Origin: Embleya sp040605455 | GTDB taxonomy: Bacteria; Actinomycetota; Actinomycetes; Streptomycetales; Streptomycetaceae | Length of the DNA: 35,736 nt | Reading direction: 5' to 3' | NCBI RefSeq assembly: GCF_040605455.1 | Contig: NZ_JBEXCV010000097.1 | Coordinates: forward strand, 1 to 35,736 | Shown here: positions 8,218 to 17,655 of the stretch, piece by piece | Layout: every line of letters starts with the position of its first letter | Position numbering within the stretch: position 1 is the first letter of the stretch | Position numbers and translations under genes: made by a program | The notes under the pieces: model-generated | The model's database searches: none | What the model was told of the DNA's origin: nothing | The model's input: the letters and a program-made list of their open reading frames with translations, nothing else

Positions 8218-8589
8218 TCAGGTGAGCAGTAGTCGGCACCATGTGTCGGCGAGCCATTGTTCGAACCGTTCGGGTGGCCAGCGCCGGTCCTCGACCAACA
8301 GGCAGTAGAACTCGGGCGAGTTGGTGGCCCGGATGACGTCGGCCACCTCGTCCGGGTCCAGTCCATGGCGCAGTTGTCCGGTCGCGGCCAGGTCGCGGGC
8401 GAGCAGTCGCATGTTGTCCGCGCGGCGTCGGGTGATGTCCTGCCAGGCCCGGGCGACTTCGGGGGGTCCGGTGCGGGCGACGCGCAGCAGCGGTGCCAGC
8501 CGGGCGTGCATCTCCCGGATGGCCCGCGCGTAGCGGCGAAGAGTGTGGGCGGCGTCCGCGAATCGTCGGCTCCCGAAGGCATCGACCCC
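8218..8589 (-). pseudogene. TetR-type regulator C-terminal fragment
   Basis: The frame immediately after the stop of the upstream gene reads FGSRRFADAAHTLRRYARA and then a typical TetR ligand-binding half (VARAWQDITRRRADNMRLLA; PDEVADVIRATNSPEFYCLL; WLADTWCRLLL). This form of C-terminal domain, with 'EVADVIRATNSPEFY', is common in actinomycete TetR proteins, where it follows a DNA-binding domain. Here the helix-turn-helix is absent and no start codon exists before an internal ATG at 8511. The 5' part was lost, apparently at the junction with the signalling gene. It could be a headless protein of 97 residues, but a pseudogene is more likely. Confidence 0.65.
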
Positions 8590-11514
8590 TCACGCGCCCA
8601 GTGCTTGTTCGGTCCAGATGCATTTGCCGGTGAGGGTGTAGCGAGTGCCCCATCGCTGGGCCATGGCGGCGATGAGTTGGAGGCCACGGCCACCTTCGTC
8701 CGTCGCACGGGCATGTCGGATATGAGGCGTGGTCAGACTGCCGTCGGTGACCTCGCAGATGAGGGTGCGGCTGCGCAGCAGGCGCAGCTGGATCGGACCC
8801 GTTGCGTGGCGGATGACATTGCCGACGAGCTCGCTGACGATGAGTTCGGTGGCCATCTCCAGTTCCGCGTCCAAACACCAGATCCGGAACTGCTCATGGA
8901 CATGGTGCCGGGCTTGGCCCGCGGCCGTGGGGTCTTCGGGGAGATCCCAGGCGGCGATGTCGCTGGGCGGGAGGGAACGGGCGTGGGCGATGAGGAGGGC
9001 GGTGTCGTCAGTGGTGCGGCGGTGTGCCGGGAGCAGGGCTGTGGTCACGGCATCGCACAGCCGGTCGGGTTCCCCGGCCACCCCATCGCGGTCGGCGAGG
9101 GCGGCGGTGATGGTCTCGGTGAGGTGACGCAGGCCCTCGTCGATGTTGTGCCCCGGGGTCTCCACGAGACCGTCGGTGTAGAGAACGAGGAAGCTGCCGT
9201 CGAGCAGGGGGACATCGTGGACGCCGAAGGGCGGGGCGGCGATCCCGAGTGGCGGGTCGGGATCGAATGTCAGCAGGGACACGATGCCGTCGGGGCGGGC
9301 GACCACGGGCGGGAGATGGCCGGCGTTGGCATAGGTGAGGATCTGGGTGGTCGGGTCGTAGACGCCGTACAGGCAGGTGACGAAGGACTCCTCCCCGAGT
9401 TCGCCGACGATGTCGTTGAGCCGGGCGAGGACGTCGTCCGGCGGCAGTTCGAGGTCGGAGAGGGTACGCACGGCGGTGCGCAAGCGGCCCATGGTGGCGG
9501 CCTCGGGCATGCCATGGCCCATGACGTCGCCGATGACCAGGGCCACACGGTCGGCGGACAGCGCAATGATGTCGTACCAATCGCCACCGACGTCTGCACC
9601 ATGTCCGGCAGGCAGGTAGCGGGCGGCGGCAGTGATCGCGGGAAGCGGGGGCAGGACACGGGGCAGGAGGGCACGCTGGAGGTCACGGGCGCGAGTCGTG
9701 GCCACGTCGTACTGGCGGGCCCGCTCCAGCGTGTGGGCGAGCTGGCCGCTGAACACGGTCAGCAGGGTCCGTTCGTCCTCGGTGAGATGTCGCGGCTGGT
9801 CGAAGGAGACGACGGCGACACCGATCTCGCGGCCCGAGACGATCAACGGAAGCAAGGCCCACGCCTTCTTCCCTCCGGCAACCGGGAAGTCCGCCGGCCG
9901 CCCGGGATAGCGAGCGGTGAGGTCGTCGGGTGATTCGATGAACATCAGTGCGCGGGTACGCAGAACCTCTCCCAGAGGTGTGGCGGCGACGACCGGCATG
10001 CCGTGGAGGCGGTCGAGGAGCGCCGGCGGGTAGCCGACGCAGCCGACGAGGTCCAGTCGGTCGTTTTCCAGGGCGAGAATGACCAGTCCGGTGGCGTGGA
10101 GAGGAGGAAGGACGCTCTCGGCTACGGCGGCGGTCACGTCCCGGGTGGTAGCCGCCTCGGAGAGCGCGCGGGTCAGCCGGGCTATGAAGGCGGCGCGCTC
10201 GGCGGCGGCGCGCTCGGCAGCGGCGCCCTCCGCCTCGCGGAGGCGTCTTTCGGTGACATCCGTGATGTAGAGGGTGAGTCCATCGGCGACGGGGACCAGT
10301 CGTAGGTGATACCAGCGATCGGTGCCCGGCCACGGCACCTCGAACCCGTCGGGCACCCCCGCGGTGGCGGCTCGGCGGGAGCGCTCCTCCAGCCAGGGCA
10401 CCTTCCGGACGATGGCGACGTCCCAGAGCGATCGTCCCACCAGGTCGCGCGGCCGGCCGAACAGACGCTCGGCGGCCACGTTGACGAATCCGATCCGCCC
10501 GTCGCGGTCCACGGACAGGAAGCCATCACTCATGTGTGCCAGGGCACGCCCCACCGATTCCAGCGCGGCATGGGTCTCCGTGGTGTACGACATGGTGCCG
10601 ACCAGACGGGTCGGCTCGCTGCCTTGGCGCGAGACCGCCCGGCCGCGGAAGCGCACCCAGGCATACGTCCCGTCCGAACGGCGGACCCGGTACTCGCTAT
10701 CCGCTCGGCCACGGGTCCTGAGTGCTTGTTCGACGTCTCCCATCACCCAGGGGAGGTCATCGGGATGGACGTAGTCGTCAAAGGTCGCGAGCCGCCCGTC
10801 GAATGTCTCTCGCTCGATGCCGATGGCGTCGAGCAACCGCTCGTCGAGGACAACCTCGTTCGCATGCACGTCGAATTCGAACTTGAATTCGGTTGAGGTC
10901 TCACCGGGTCCCTGTCCGGGGGCGCGGTCCGGTGGCGTCCCCAGCAAAGCGCGGGACACGCCGTCCGGCGTGGGAGGGGCCAGGCGCAGCCGTTCCGCCG
11001 CCCACCGGGCCACCTCCTCGAGAAACGTTTGTTGCTCAGCGGAGGGTGCGCCGGCCACCGGTAGCAGCACTGACAGCACGCCGAGCGGTCCGTCCGGTCC
11101 GGACAGCGGTACGGCCGCCATTGCGGAGCGCGCCGAGAGGTCTGCGGCGGGCGACGGGTGAGGCGGATCCGATGGGTTGCGTGCCGGGCAGTTCGCGGTG
11201 GACTCGTAGGCGAATTCGCCGGTCCGGAAGGCTCGCGCCGGAGCCACCGAATCGGTGATGCGGATGTCCTCCCAGTTACGGGTGACAGCTCGGGGTAGTC
11301 CACCGCTCGCGACCAAGTGCAAGCCCTGAGAGGCGCTCGCGCTCAGGTGTCCCATGGCGCCGAACCCACCGAGCGCTGCGGTCGCGTGCTGCGCCGCAGC
11401 CGTCAATACGTCGGTGTCCGTCGCTTGGTTGTCCAAAGCCGCAAGCAGGCACAACCTGTCGGTACGCGCCTTCTCCGCCCTACTTCCCCGGCTCGTGGGG
11501 CTGGCAAGGTCCAC
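8590..11514 (-). CDS. GAF-PAS-PAS-GAF-SpoIIE phosphatase-HATPase signalling protein
   Basis: 974 residues, cytoplasmic. Domains in order: GAF (about 20-180), PAS_3-type (about 215-330, FDDYVHPDDLPWV and RRSDGTYAWVRFRGRAV), PAS (about 335-425, VDRDGRIGFVNVAAERLFG), a short Ala/Glu-rich helix, second GAF (about 450-600), PP2C/SpoIIE phosphatase (about 610-830) and HATPase (about 850-974). Phosphatase motifs are GGDWYDII, IGDVMGHG, YANAGHLPPV and YTDGLVE, including the metal-binding Asp residues. The HATPase N box is SELVGNVIRHA and its G box DEGGRGLQLIA. Family members integrate signals to set the phosphorylation of anti-anti-sigma factors in RsbU/RsbW-style partner switching. Start is GTG 11514, just before the GAF domain. 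No partner STAS or sigma gene is adjacent, so its target is encoded elsewhere. Confidence 0.9.
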   Translation of the reverse strand: MDLASPTSRGSRAEKARTDRLCLLAALDNQATDTDVLTAAAQHATAALGGFGAMGHLSASASQGLHLVASGGLPRAVTRNWEDIRITDSVAPARAFRTGEFAYESTANCPARNPSDPPHPSPAADLSARSAMAAVPLSGPDGPLGVLSVLLPVAGAPSAEQQTFLEEVARWAAERLRLAPPTPDGVSRALLGTPPDRAPGQGPGETSTEFKFEFDVHANEVVLDERLLDAIGIERETFDGRLATFDDYVHPDDLPWVMGDVEQALRTRGRADSEYRVRRSDGTYAWVRFRGRAVSRQGSEPTRLVGTMSYTTETHAALESVGRALAHMSDGFLSVDRDGRIGFVNVAAERLFGRPRDLVGRSLWDVAIVRKVPWLEERSRRAATAGVPDGFEVPWPGTDRWYHLRLVPVADGLTLYITDVTERRLREAEGAAAERAAAERAAFIARLTRALSEAATTRDVTAAVAESVLPPLHATGLVILALENDRLDLVGCVGYPPALLDRLHGMPVVAATPLGEVLRTRALMFIESPDDLTARYPGRPADFPVAGGKKAWALLPLIVSGREIGVAVVSFDQPRHLTEDERTLLTVFSGQLAHTLERARQYDVATTRARDLQRALLPRVLPPLPAITAAARYLPAGHGADVGGDWYDIIALSADRVALVIGDVMGHGMPEAATMGRLRTAVRTLSDLELPPDDVLARLNDIVGELGEESFVTCLYGVYDPTTQILTYANAGHLPPVVARPDGIVSLLTFDPDPPLGIAAPPFGVHDVPLLDGSFLVLYTDGLVETPGHNIDEGLRHLTETITAALADRDGVAGEPDRLCDAVTTALLPAHRRTTDDTALLIAHARSLPPSDIAAWDLPEDPTAAGQARHHVHEQFRIWCLDAELEMATELIVSELVGNVIRHATGPIQLRLLRSRTLICEVTDGSLTTPHIRHARATDEGGRGLQLIAAMAQRWGTRYTLTGKCIWTEQALGA

Positions 11515-12074
11515 CGTCGGTCCCGCCTCTCCGTCGGATCCGTGTACGGCTCGGCCCCCTGTGCGTCGATATCATCTCTTCTTATATATAAAATATCACA
11601 TTCAAGTTTATGTATTTATTTGGAGATATTTGTTTGTGCTTCTGAGGGCGGCCATCGCGCGTGCCTTCGGCCACCGTGCCATGGCCCATGGCTTCCTCGC
11701 ACCGCCGCCCGGGGCATGATCGGCCGGGACGGCCCCGACCCTCAACTGTCGGGCGGCTCCCGATCTTTGCCGAGCGGAGTGGGGAATGAAGCGCAGGCCT
11801 GGCCGATTTCGGGGTTGTGGCTTGCATTTCGTGATGGTCTCTTTCGATCATCGGCCCGAGTGGGTGGCTGAGCGAAGGTGACCATCGCGCTATATGTGCC
11901 GGAGGCCGACTTCCACTTCTCCGGCGGGGACGTGGGCCTTCGCCCGGCCGCGGGTTGAGTACGGTGTCACGGCTGCGGTGCCGACCGGGACGCGGCGGGC
12001 GTCGCAGGGCACGGGGCATCCGGTGGCCGGACCCGGGCGGGGCGCGCTGCGCGAATGCCCCGCCCGGTCGTTCG
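11515..12074. other. Intergenic region with AT-rich patch
   Basis: No gene supported. It separates the start of the signalling gene and the end of the aldehyde dehydrogenase gene, both on the minus strand. The notable content is the AT-rich patch at about 11571-11641, annotated separately. Confidence 0.45.
11571..11641 (-). promoter_or_regulatory. AT-rich island upstream of the signalling gene
   Basis: About 70 bp (TATATATAAAATATCA and TTTATGTATTTATTTGG among others) are strongly AT-rich while everything around is about 70% GC. It lies 57-127 bp upstream of the GTG of the phosphatase gene, where its promoter should be. On the minus strand it includes a TTGAAT and TATATAA-like elements, although not in ideal spacing. 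A promoter and/or a binding site for an AT-sensing nucleoid protein such as Lsr2 is the likely role. Confidence 0.5.
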
Positions 12075-12096
12075 GCTGCCTGCGCGCGGAGGCAGC
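12075..12096 (-). terminator. Hairpin after aldehyde dehydrogenase gene
   Basis: Arms GCTGCCT and AGGCAGC (7 bp, perfect) with an 8-nt GC-rich loop lie 5 nt after the stop codon of the dehydrogenase gene in its transcription direction. No T-run follows, which is common for actinomycete terminators. Confidence 0.55.
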
Positions 12097-12101
12097 GCGG
12101 C

Positions 12102-13535
12102 TCAGAAGCCGAAGACCGCCGTGCGAACGTCGGCCATGGCGTGCAGGGTGTGCTTGCTGCCCATCCGGCCCCACCCGGTCCGCCGGCCACCCGCGCCGCC
12201 GAACGGCATATTGGCGTCCCAGTAGCAGGTGCTGTCGTTGACGATGACCTGACCGACGGCCATCTCCTCGAAGAACCGGAAGGCCGTGCCCATGTCCTTC
12301 GTGAACACCGCACCCTGCAAGCCGAGTTCGTCGTCGTTGGCGATGCGCAGGAGGTCGTCGTCGTCGACGCCGGTGATGATCGGCACCACTGGGCCGAAAG
12401 ACTCCTCGCGGGAGACCAGGCTGTCGACCGGGACGTCGTCGATCACGGTGAACTCGTAGTACAGGTCGGTCGGCATGCCCGCCCGCCGCCCGCCGCCGGT
12501 GAGGACCTTGGCGCCGCGTGCGCGGGCGTCGGCCACGTGGCGGTCCATCTTGGCGGCGACGCCCTCGTTGTTGAGCGGCCCGAGGTTGACGGCCGGATCG
12601 AACGGGTCGCCGAGGACGACGACCTCGGCGGCGCGCAGCACGGCCGCTACGAAGCCGTCGTGCACGTCGCGGTGGACGAGCACCCGCTCGGTCGCGCAAC
12701 AGACCTGACCGGCGAGGAAGTGCGCGCCGTATACGGCGGCCTTCGCCGCGGCGTCGAGGTCGGCGTCCGCCAGGACGATCAGGGGACCATTGCCGGAGCA
12801 CTCCATGATGGAGCGCTTGAGCCCGGCCGCGGCCTGGATGCGCTCGCCGGTGGTCGACGATCCGATGAAGCCGATCGCGTCGATGCCCGGGTGGCGCACC
12901 AGCGCCTCGCCGATCGTGCCGTCACCGGGCAGGACGCTGACCAGGCCGTCGGGCAGCCCGGCCGCGACGAATGCCTCCATCGCCTTGAGCACGCTGAGCG
13001 GGGTGTTGGACGGCGGCTTGACGACCAGCGCGTTGCCCATCGCCAAGCCCGGTGCGACGAACTCCACCACCGAGTGCAGCGGGAAGTTCCACGGCGTGAT
13101 GATCCCCCACGTGCCGACCGGCCGGTACGTGGTGAACATCCGCTTGTTCGCGAACAGCGACGGCATCGTCTCGCCGTACACGCGGGTCGCGTCGTCCGCC
13201 TGGAGGCGGAACAGCAGCGCGGTCTCCTCCATGTCGACGAGTGCCTCGCTGAGCGGCTTGCCCTGCTCCATGACTGTCAGGTAGGCCAACTCCTCGACAC
13301 GCTTGTGGAGTTCGTCGGCGATCCGATGGCACACCGCGGCGCGTTCCCACACCGTGAGCCGCGCCCACTTCGCCTGCGCCTCGTTGGCGGCGCGCACGGC
13401 TTCGTCCAAGTCGGCGGTCGACGGCACCGGGACGGTCCCGACGAGTTCGCCGGTGGCCGGGCTGTGAACTTCATAGGTGCCGGGTCCGGTTCCGTCCACG
13501 AAGGCGCCGGCGATGAAAAGCTGGTGGTGGGTCAT
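12102..13535 (-). CDS. NAD(P)-dependent aldehyde dehydrogenase
   Basis: 477 residues, normal for the ALDH superfamily, oxidising an aldehyde to its acid in the cytoplasm. The Rossmann/cofactor part shows ITPWNFPL and VVKPPSNTPLS. The catalytic Cys is C279 in GQVCCATERV and the general base E245 in MECSGNG; the usual ELGGN/K motif is changed to ECSGN, which is uncommon. The C-terminal part has EESFGPVVPI and PFGGAGGRRTGWGR. Start ATG 13535 has GAGAGGGAAAG directly upstream and matches the family N-terminus (LFIAGAFVDG). The nearest class is benzaldehyde/vanillin or succinate-semialdehyde-like dehydrogenases; the substrate cannot be set from sequence. It stands alone with its own terminator. 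Confidence 0.9.
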   Translation of the reverse strand: MTHHQLFIAGAFVDGTGPGTYEVHSPATGELVGTVPVPSTADLDEAVRAANEAQAKWARLTVWERAAVCHRIADELHKRVEELAYLTVMEQGKPLSEALVDMEETALLFRLQADDATRVYGETMPSLFANKRMFTTYRPVGTWGIITPWNFPLHSVVEFVAPGLAMGNALVVKPPSNTPLSVLKAMEAFVAAGLPDGLVSVLPGDGTIGEALVRHPGIDAIGFIGSSTTGERIQAAAGLKRSIMECSGNGPLIVLADADLDAAAKAAVYGAHFLAGQVCCATERVLVHRDVHDGFVAAVLRAAEVVVLGDPFDPAVNLGPLNNEGVAAKMDRHVADARARGAKVLTGGGRRAGMPTDLYYEFTVIDDVPVDSLVSREESFGPVVPIITGVDDDDLLRIANDDELGLQGAVFTKDMGTAFRFFEEMAVGQVIVNDSTCYWDANMPFGGAGGRRTGWGRMGSKHTLHAMADVRTAVFGF

Positions 13536-14172
13536 CTTTCCCTCTCGATGTGCATGGTCGAAACATTCGTTCTGTCGACGCCGAACGACGGGGAAGTCCT
13601 TCGCCGTCACCGAGCCGACGAGCACTGAGCCGGCGCCTTCGACCCGGCAGGCGGTTCACACGATGGACGTGGCCGGCATCCTGACGATGCCGTCGCGGGC
13701 CGGGGTGGTCGGGAGGGCTGAGGAACCGGGAGTGCGCGAGTGCATGTCCATCCCTCATCTCGGGGGTGGGAACGCGTGGCCCTGGACGGGTAGTTGGCGT
13801 GCGGCGGAACGCGTACGGCAGCGAAACGGTTCAGGAGAAACCGAGTTGGTGATGCGCTCGACCTGTGGCGACCGAGTATGGCCGGCTCCCGTTATAGATG
13901 CGCGAATTCACCAATGTCAATGCCTCTGACTGCTGATTCAGCAGGAACTGTCCCGCACAGTTGCGCATTCGCTTGTGAATCCGATTGGTTTCTGCTCTCA
14001 GGTGTTCCTGGGTCTCTCCCGGCAGGAGGGGTCGCGCCGCCCCCGGCGTGCAGGGTTCGGATGCCCGGGGCGACCGGTCTTTCGTCGCCGACACGGGTGG
14101 GCGCCTCCTCCTCGGCTGCCGGCGGTATCGCCGCGATCTTCCCCATTTCCCGATGACAGGCTCCGTCAAGGG
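13536..14172. other. Intergenic region between dehydrogenase and alpha-galactosidase genes
   Basis: No gene supported on either strand. It should hold the promoter of the minus-strand dehydrogenase gene. Small palindromes are seen: CTGCTG-N3-CAGCAG at 13930-13944, and AACTGT-N5-ACAGTT at 13946-13962. Their role is unknown. Confidence 0.4.
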
Positions 14173-14201
14173 TTGGCGTCGTGGGCGCGCGTACCTAACA
14201 T
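14173..14201 (+). promoter_or_regulatory. Putative sigma-70-type promoter of alpha-galactosidase operon
   Basis: TTGGCG at 14173-14178 and TAACAT at 14196-14201 are separated by 17 bp, a good HrdB-type spacing. Transcription would start near 14208, directly at the palindromic operator 14210-14230, the classic geometry for repression. Confidence 0.6.
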
Positions 14202-14209
14202 ATGGACGA

Positions 14210-14230
14210 AACATGAGCACTACTCATATT
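14210..14230. promoter_or_regulatory. TetR operator copy 1 (alpha-galactosidase gene)
   Basis: AACATGAG-CACTA-CTCATATT, a palindrome with one mismatch in its 8-bp arms. It ends 12 nt before the ATG and just ahead of the AAGGG ribosome site. It is identical at 18 of 21 positions to the palindrome at 18325-18345 next to the TetR gene, so both are probably bound by that regulator. Confidence 0.78.
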
Positions 14231-14242
14231 TAAGGGCTCCGT

Positions 14243-16303
14243 ATGATCATCCACCACTCCGCGGCCCGCCTCTGGCTGCTGAGCACGCCCGGCACCTCCT
14301 ATGCCTTCCGGTTGGACGACGACGACGTCCCCCGACACGTGCACTGGGGTCGGCCGCTGACCCTTGAGCAGGCCCTCGTGATCGCGGCCGACTTGCCCGC
14401 AGAGGATCCCGGCGGCGACGACCCCGGCGGCGAGGAGTACGCGGTCGAGGGCGGCCTGCGGTTCGGGGCGCCGTCGCTGACAGTCCGGTTCGACGACGGC
14501 GTCCGCGGCTTCGAGTGGCGGTTCGTCTCGCACACGGCCGAGGACGACCGGCTCACGCTCTCCTTCGCCGACCGCGTCCGCTCCCTCGGTCTCGACCTGC
14601 ACTACCGGATCCGGGACGGCCATGACCAGATCGAACGCTGGGCCGTCCTCACCGCGGACGAGCCCGTGGACGTCCTGCGGTTCGACTCCGCCGCCTGGAC
14701 GCTGCCCGCCCGCGACGACTACCGGGTCAGCCATGTGGTGGGGGAGTGGGGCCGGGAGTTCCAGCTCCGGCGCGATCGGGTGCCCGTCGGGGAGACCGTA
14801 TTCACCAGCCGCCTCGGCATCACAGGACAGCACGCCGGCCCCTGGCTGATGCTCGACGCGCACGACGCCGCGGAGGAGCACGGTGAGGTCTGGAGCGCGG
14901 CCCTGGCCTGGAGCGGCAGCCGGCGGATCACCCTGCGCCGCGACCCCTACGGCCGCACCTCCTGGACCGGCGGCTTCGGCCACGAGGGTTTGGTCTGGAA
15001 ACTGGTCCCCGGCGAGAGCCTGGAGACCCCTGTCTTCACCGGTCTCTACGCCCCCGACGGTTTCGGCGGCACCAGCCGCCGCTGGCACGCCTACACGGAA
15101 CGCCAGGTGCTGCCCGCCCGTCCGGCCGAACGCCCGCTGATCTTCAACTCGTGGGAGGCCACCGAGTTCGACATCACCGAGAAGCAGCAGACCGAGCTGG
15201 CCGAGCTCGCCGCCGGTATCGGCGTCGAGGTCTTCGTGGTGGACGACGCCTGGTTCGGCGCCCGCACCAGTGACATGGCCGGGCTCGGCGACTGGTGGCC
15301 CAACCCGGACCGCTTCCCGGACGGTCTGGGTCCGCTCGCCGACCACGTCCGCGCGCTGGGCATGGGCTTCGGCCTGTGGGTCGAGCCCGAGGCGGTCAAC
15401 CCCGACAGCGACCTGTTCCGAGCGCACCCCGACTGGATCCTTTGCCAGGACGGCCGCTCCCGCACCCTAGGCCGTAACCAGCACGTGCTGAACTTCGCCC
15501 GCCGCGACGTCCGTGAATGGGCGGTCGAATGGCTGGTCGGGACCGTCACCGAGCTGGACATCGCCTTCCTCAAGTGGGACATGAACCGGTCCTTCAGCGA
15601 GGCCGGGCAACCCGGGGCCGCCGATCCCGACCGGGTCTGGATCGAACACACGCGCGGCGTCTACGAGGTGATGGACCGGCTGCGCGCCGCCCGTCCCGGC
15701 CTGTACCTGGAGTCGTGCGCGGGCGGCGGCGGCCGGGCCGACCTGGGCGTGCTGGCCCGCGCCGACCAGGTCTGGACGTCCGACAACACCGACGCCGCCG
15801 ACCGGGTCGCGATCCAGCACGGACACTGTCAGCTGCTGCCCGCTCGGACCATGGGCGCCTGGGTCACCGACAGTCCGAACAGCTTCTCCGCCCGCCCGAC
15901 CTCGATCCGGTACCGCTTCCACGTCTCGATGGCCGGGGCGATGGGCATCGGCGGCGACCTGCGGACCTGGAGCGAGGAGGATCTGGCCTGGTCCCGAACG
16001 CTGGTCGAGCAGTACAAGCGGATCCGGCCCGTGGTGCACGGCGGCGTCCAGTACCGCCTGGCGCACCACGCCGTGCAGTACCTCACCGAGGACGAGGTCG
16101 TCGTCTTCCAGTTCCAGCCGTCCGCGCTCAACCGCTCGGTCGCCCGTACCCGGCTCAAGGGCCTCGATCCCGATGCCCGCTACCGGGACGAGAGCACCGG
16201 CACCGTGCATGAAGGCGCCGTCCTGCTCGGCCATGGCCTCCCGCCGCTGCTGTCCTTCGACTGGACGAGCGAACTCGTCCACCTCCGGAGAGTGCCCCGA
16301 TGA
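14243..16303 (+). CDS. GH36 alpha-galactosidase
   Basis: 686 residues, intracellular (no signal peptide). It hydrolyses terminal alpha-galactosides such as melibiose or raffinose-type sugars. The N-terminal beta-sandwich (about 1-290) precedes a TIM barrel starting at IFNSWEATEFDI. Motifs include VDDAWFGAR, DWWPNPDRFPDGL, FGLWVEPEAVN, the nucleophile region KWDMNR (D446) and the acid/base region TSDNTDA (D514), plus ESCAGGGGR for substrate binding. Length fits the family. ATG 14243 follows AAGGG (14232-14236). The stop overlaps the start of the MFS transporter gene by 4 nt, so uptake and hydrolysis are coupled. Expression is probably repressed by the TetR protein through the operator at 14210-14230. 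Confidence 0.95.
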   Translation: MIIHHSAARLWLLSTPGTSYAFRLDDDDVPRHVHWGRPLTLEQALVIAADLPAEDPGGDDPGGEEYAVEGGLRFGAPSLTVRFDDGVRGFEWRFVSHTAEDDRLTLSFADRVRSLGLDLHYRIRDGHDQIERWAVLTADEPVDVLRFDSAAWTLPARDDYRVSHVVGEWGREFQLRRDRVPVGETVFTSRLGITGQHAGPWLMLDAHDAAEEHGEVWSAALAWSGSRRITLRRDPYGRTSWTGGFGHEGLVWKLVPGESLETPVFTGLYAPDGFGGTSRRWHAYTERQVLPARPAERPLIFNSWEATEFDITEKQQTELAELAAGIGVEVFVVDDAWFGARTSDMAGLGDWWPNPDRFPDGLGPLADHVRALGMGFGLWVEPEAVNPDSDLFRAHPDWILCQDGRSRTLGRNQHVLNFARRDVREWAVEWLVGTVTELDIAFLKWDMNRSFSEAGQPGAADPDRVWIEHTRGVYEVMDRLRAARPGLYLESCAGGGGRADLGVLARADQVWTSDNTDAADRVAIQHGHCQLLPARTMGAWVTDSPNSFSARPTSIRYRFHVSMAGAMGIGGDLRTWSEEDLAWSRTLVEQYKRIRPVVHGGVQYRLAHHAVQYLTEDEVVVFQFQPSALNRSVARTRLKGLDPDARYRDESTGTVHEGAVLLGHGLPPLLSFDWTSELVHLRRVPR

Positions 16304-17562
16304 CCCTCGCCCCCGTACGGCCCGATGCCCTCGCCGAGCCGACCCGCAAGGTCGGCCCCGGCTGGGTCGTCCTGTACGTCCTGGCCAACGTCGGGATGTA
16401 CGTCCCGATGCAGGTGCCGACCACGTTCCTGATGCCCGACCAGATCGCCCGAATCGACCCGGCGGGAAAGGTCGACAGCTACGCCTGGGTCAGCATGATG
16501 GGCGCGATCTCGGGAATCGTCATCGCGCCGCTGGCCGGCGCGCTCTGCGACCGCACCACCGGCCGGTTCGGCCGCCGCCGGCCGTGGATGATCGCGGGCT
16601 CGCTGGTGTGCATGGCGGCGCTGGTCTACACCGGCCTGCAAACGACGGTCGTCGGGGTCGCGCTCGGCTCTCTCGCGCTGTCGTCCGGCTTCATGATCAT
16701 CGGTGCCGGGCTCGCCCCGCTGGTCCCCGACCGGGTCCCGGTCGCGCAACGCGGCGTGGTGCTGGGCTGGGCCACGGTCCCGCAGGCGGGCGGCATGATC
16801 GCGGGCGGGCTGATGCTGGGTCTCGTCGCCGGGTTTTCCGCGCAGTACGCGCTGATGGCCGCGTTCCCGCTGCTGATCGTGCTGTTCGCGGTCGTCATGA
16901 AGGACCCGCCGCTGCCCGGCGGCCACCGCGAGCCGTTCTCGCTGCGCACCTTCCTGGATGGCTACCGGATCAGCCCGCGCGAGCATCCCGACTTCGTCTG
17001 GGCGATGGGCTCCCGGTTCATCATGGGCCTGGGCTACGGCCTCGGCACGCTTTACATGCCGTACTTCCTGGACGACGTCCTGCACTACGAGCAGCTCTTC
17101 CCCGGCCAGTCCACCGACGATGGCCTGCTCATCGTGATCGGCGTCAACTGCCTGGCCACGATCTCGACGGTCGTCCTCAGCGGCTGGCTCTCCGACAAAC
17201 TGGGTAAACGCCGCATAATGGTCTTTCTTGGCGGTCTCACGATGGCCGTCGCCGCCATCCCGCTCGCCCTGTCGCCCACGTGGACCATGACGCTGGTCGC
17301 GGCCGTGATCCTGGGCTTGGGCTACGGCGTGTACCTGGCCGTCGATACCGCCCTGGTCACCGAAGTGCTCCCGGCCTCGGCGGACCGGGGCAAGGACATG
17401 GCCCTGGCCAATCTGATGGCGTCCCTGCCGTACGTGCTGGTTCCCCCGATCGCCTCGGTCGTGCTCGGCCAACTGGGGGGCTACCGCTCGTTGTTCCTGT
17501 GCTCCGCGGCCATGTCCGCGCTGGGCGGGGTACTGGTTTGGAAGGTCACGAGCGTTCGCTAG
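16300..17562 (+). CDS. MFS sugar transporter
   Basis: 420 residues with about 12 predicted membrane helices. The loop between helices 2 and 3 reads CDRTTGRFGRRRPWMI, the MFS motif A in the form used by glycoside symporters of the GPH/SLC45 (sucrose-type) group. The matching loop in the second half is SDKLGKRRIMV. ATG 16300 overlaps the alpha-galactosidase stop (ATGA), so it is translationally coupled and likely imports the enzyme's substrate, an alpha- or mixed galactoside/glucoside. The gene ends 93 nt from the convergent TetR gene. Confidence 0.9.
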   Translation: MTLAPVRPDALAEPTRKVGPGWVVLYVLANVGMYVPMQVPTTFLMPDQIARIDPAGKVDSYAWVSMMGAISGIVIAPLAGALCDRTTGRFGRRRPWMIAGSLVCMAALVYTGLQTTVVGVALGSLALSSGFMIIGAGLAPLVPDRVPVAQRGVVLGWATVPQAGGMIAGGLMLGLVAGFSAQYALMAAFPLLIVLFAVVMKDPPLPGGHREPFSLRTFLDGYRISPREHPDFVWAMGSRFIMGLGYGLGTLYMPYFLDDVLHYEQLFPGQSTDDGLLIVIGVNCLATISTVVLSGWLSDKLGKRRIMVFLGGLTMAVAAIPLALSPTWTMTLVAAVILGLGYGVYLAVDTALVTEVLPASADRGKDMALANLMASLPYVLVPPIASVVLGQLGGYRSLFLCSAAMSALGGVLVWKVTSVR

Positions 17563-17655
17563 CCACGTGCCGCCGAAAGAAGTCCGGTTTCGCGCAGGAG
17601 GTTCCGTGCACGAGTCGGAGCAGTCGTTCGTGTCTTGTGCGGCGAAGCCCGTCGG

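Noticed and set aside
8257..9933. 558-codon plus-strand open frame opposite the phosphatase gene
   Set aside because: Antisense shadow caused by codon bias; the minus strand encodes complete PP2C and HATPase motifs.
11955..13628. Long plus-strand frame opposite the aldehyde dehydrogenase
   Set aside because: No recognisable product; the dehydrogenase on the minus strand has all catalytic motifs.
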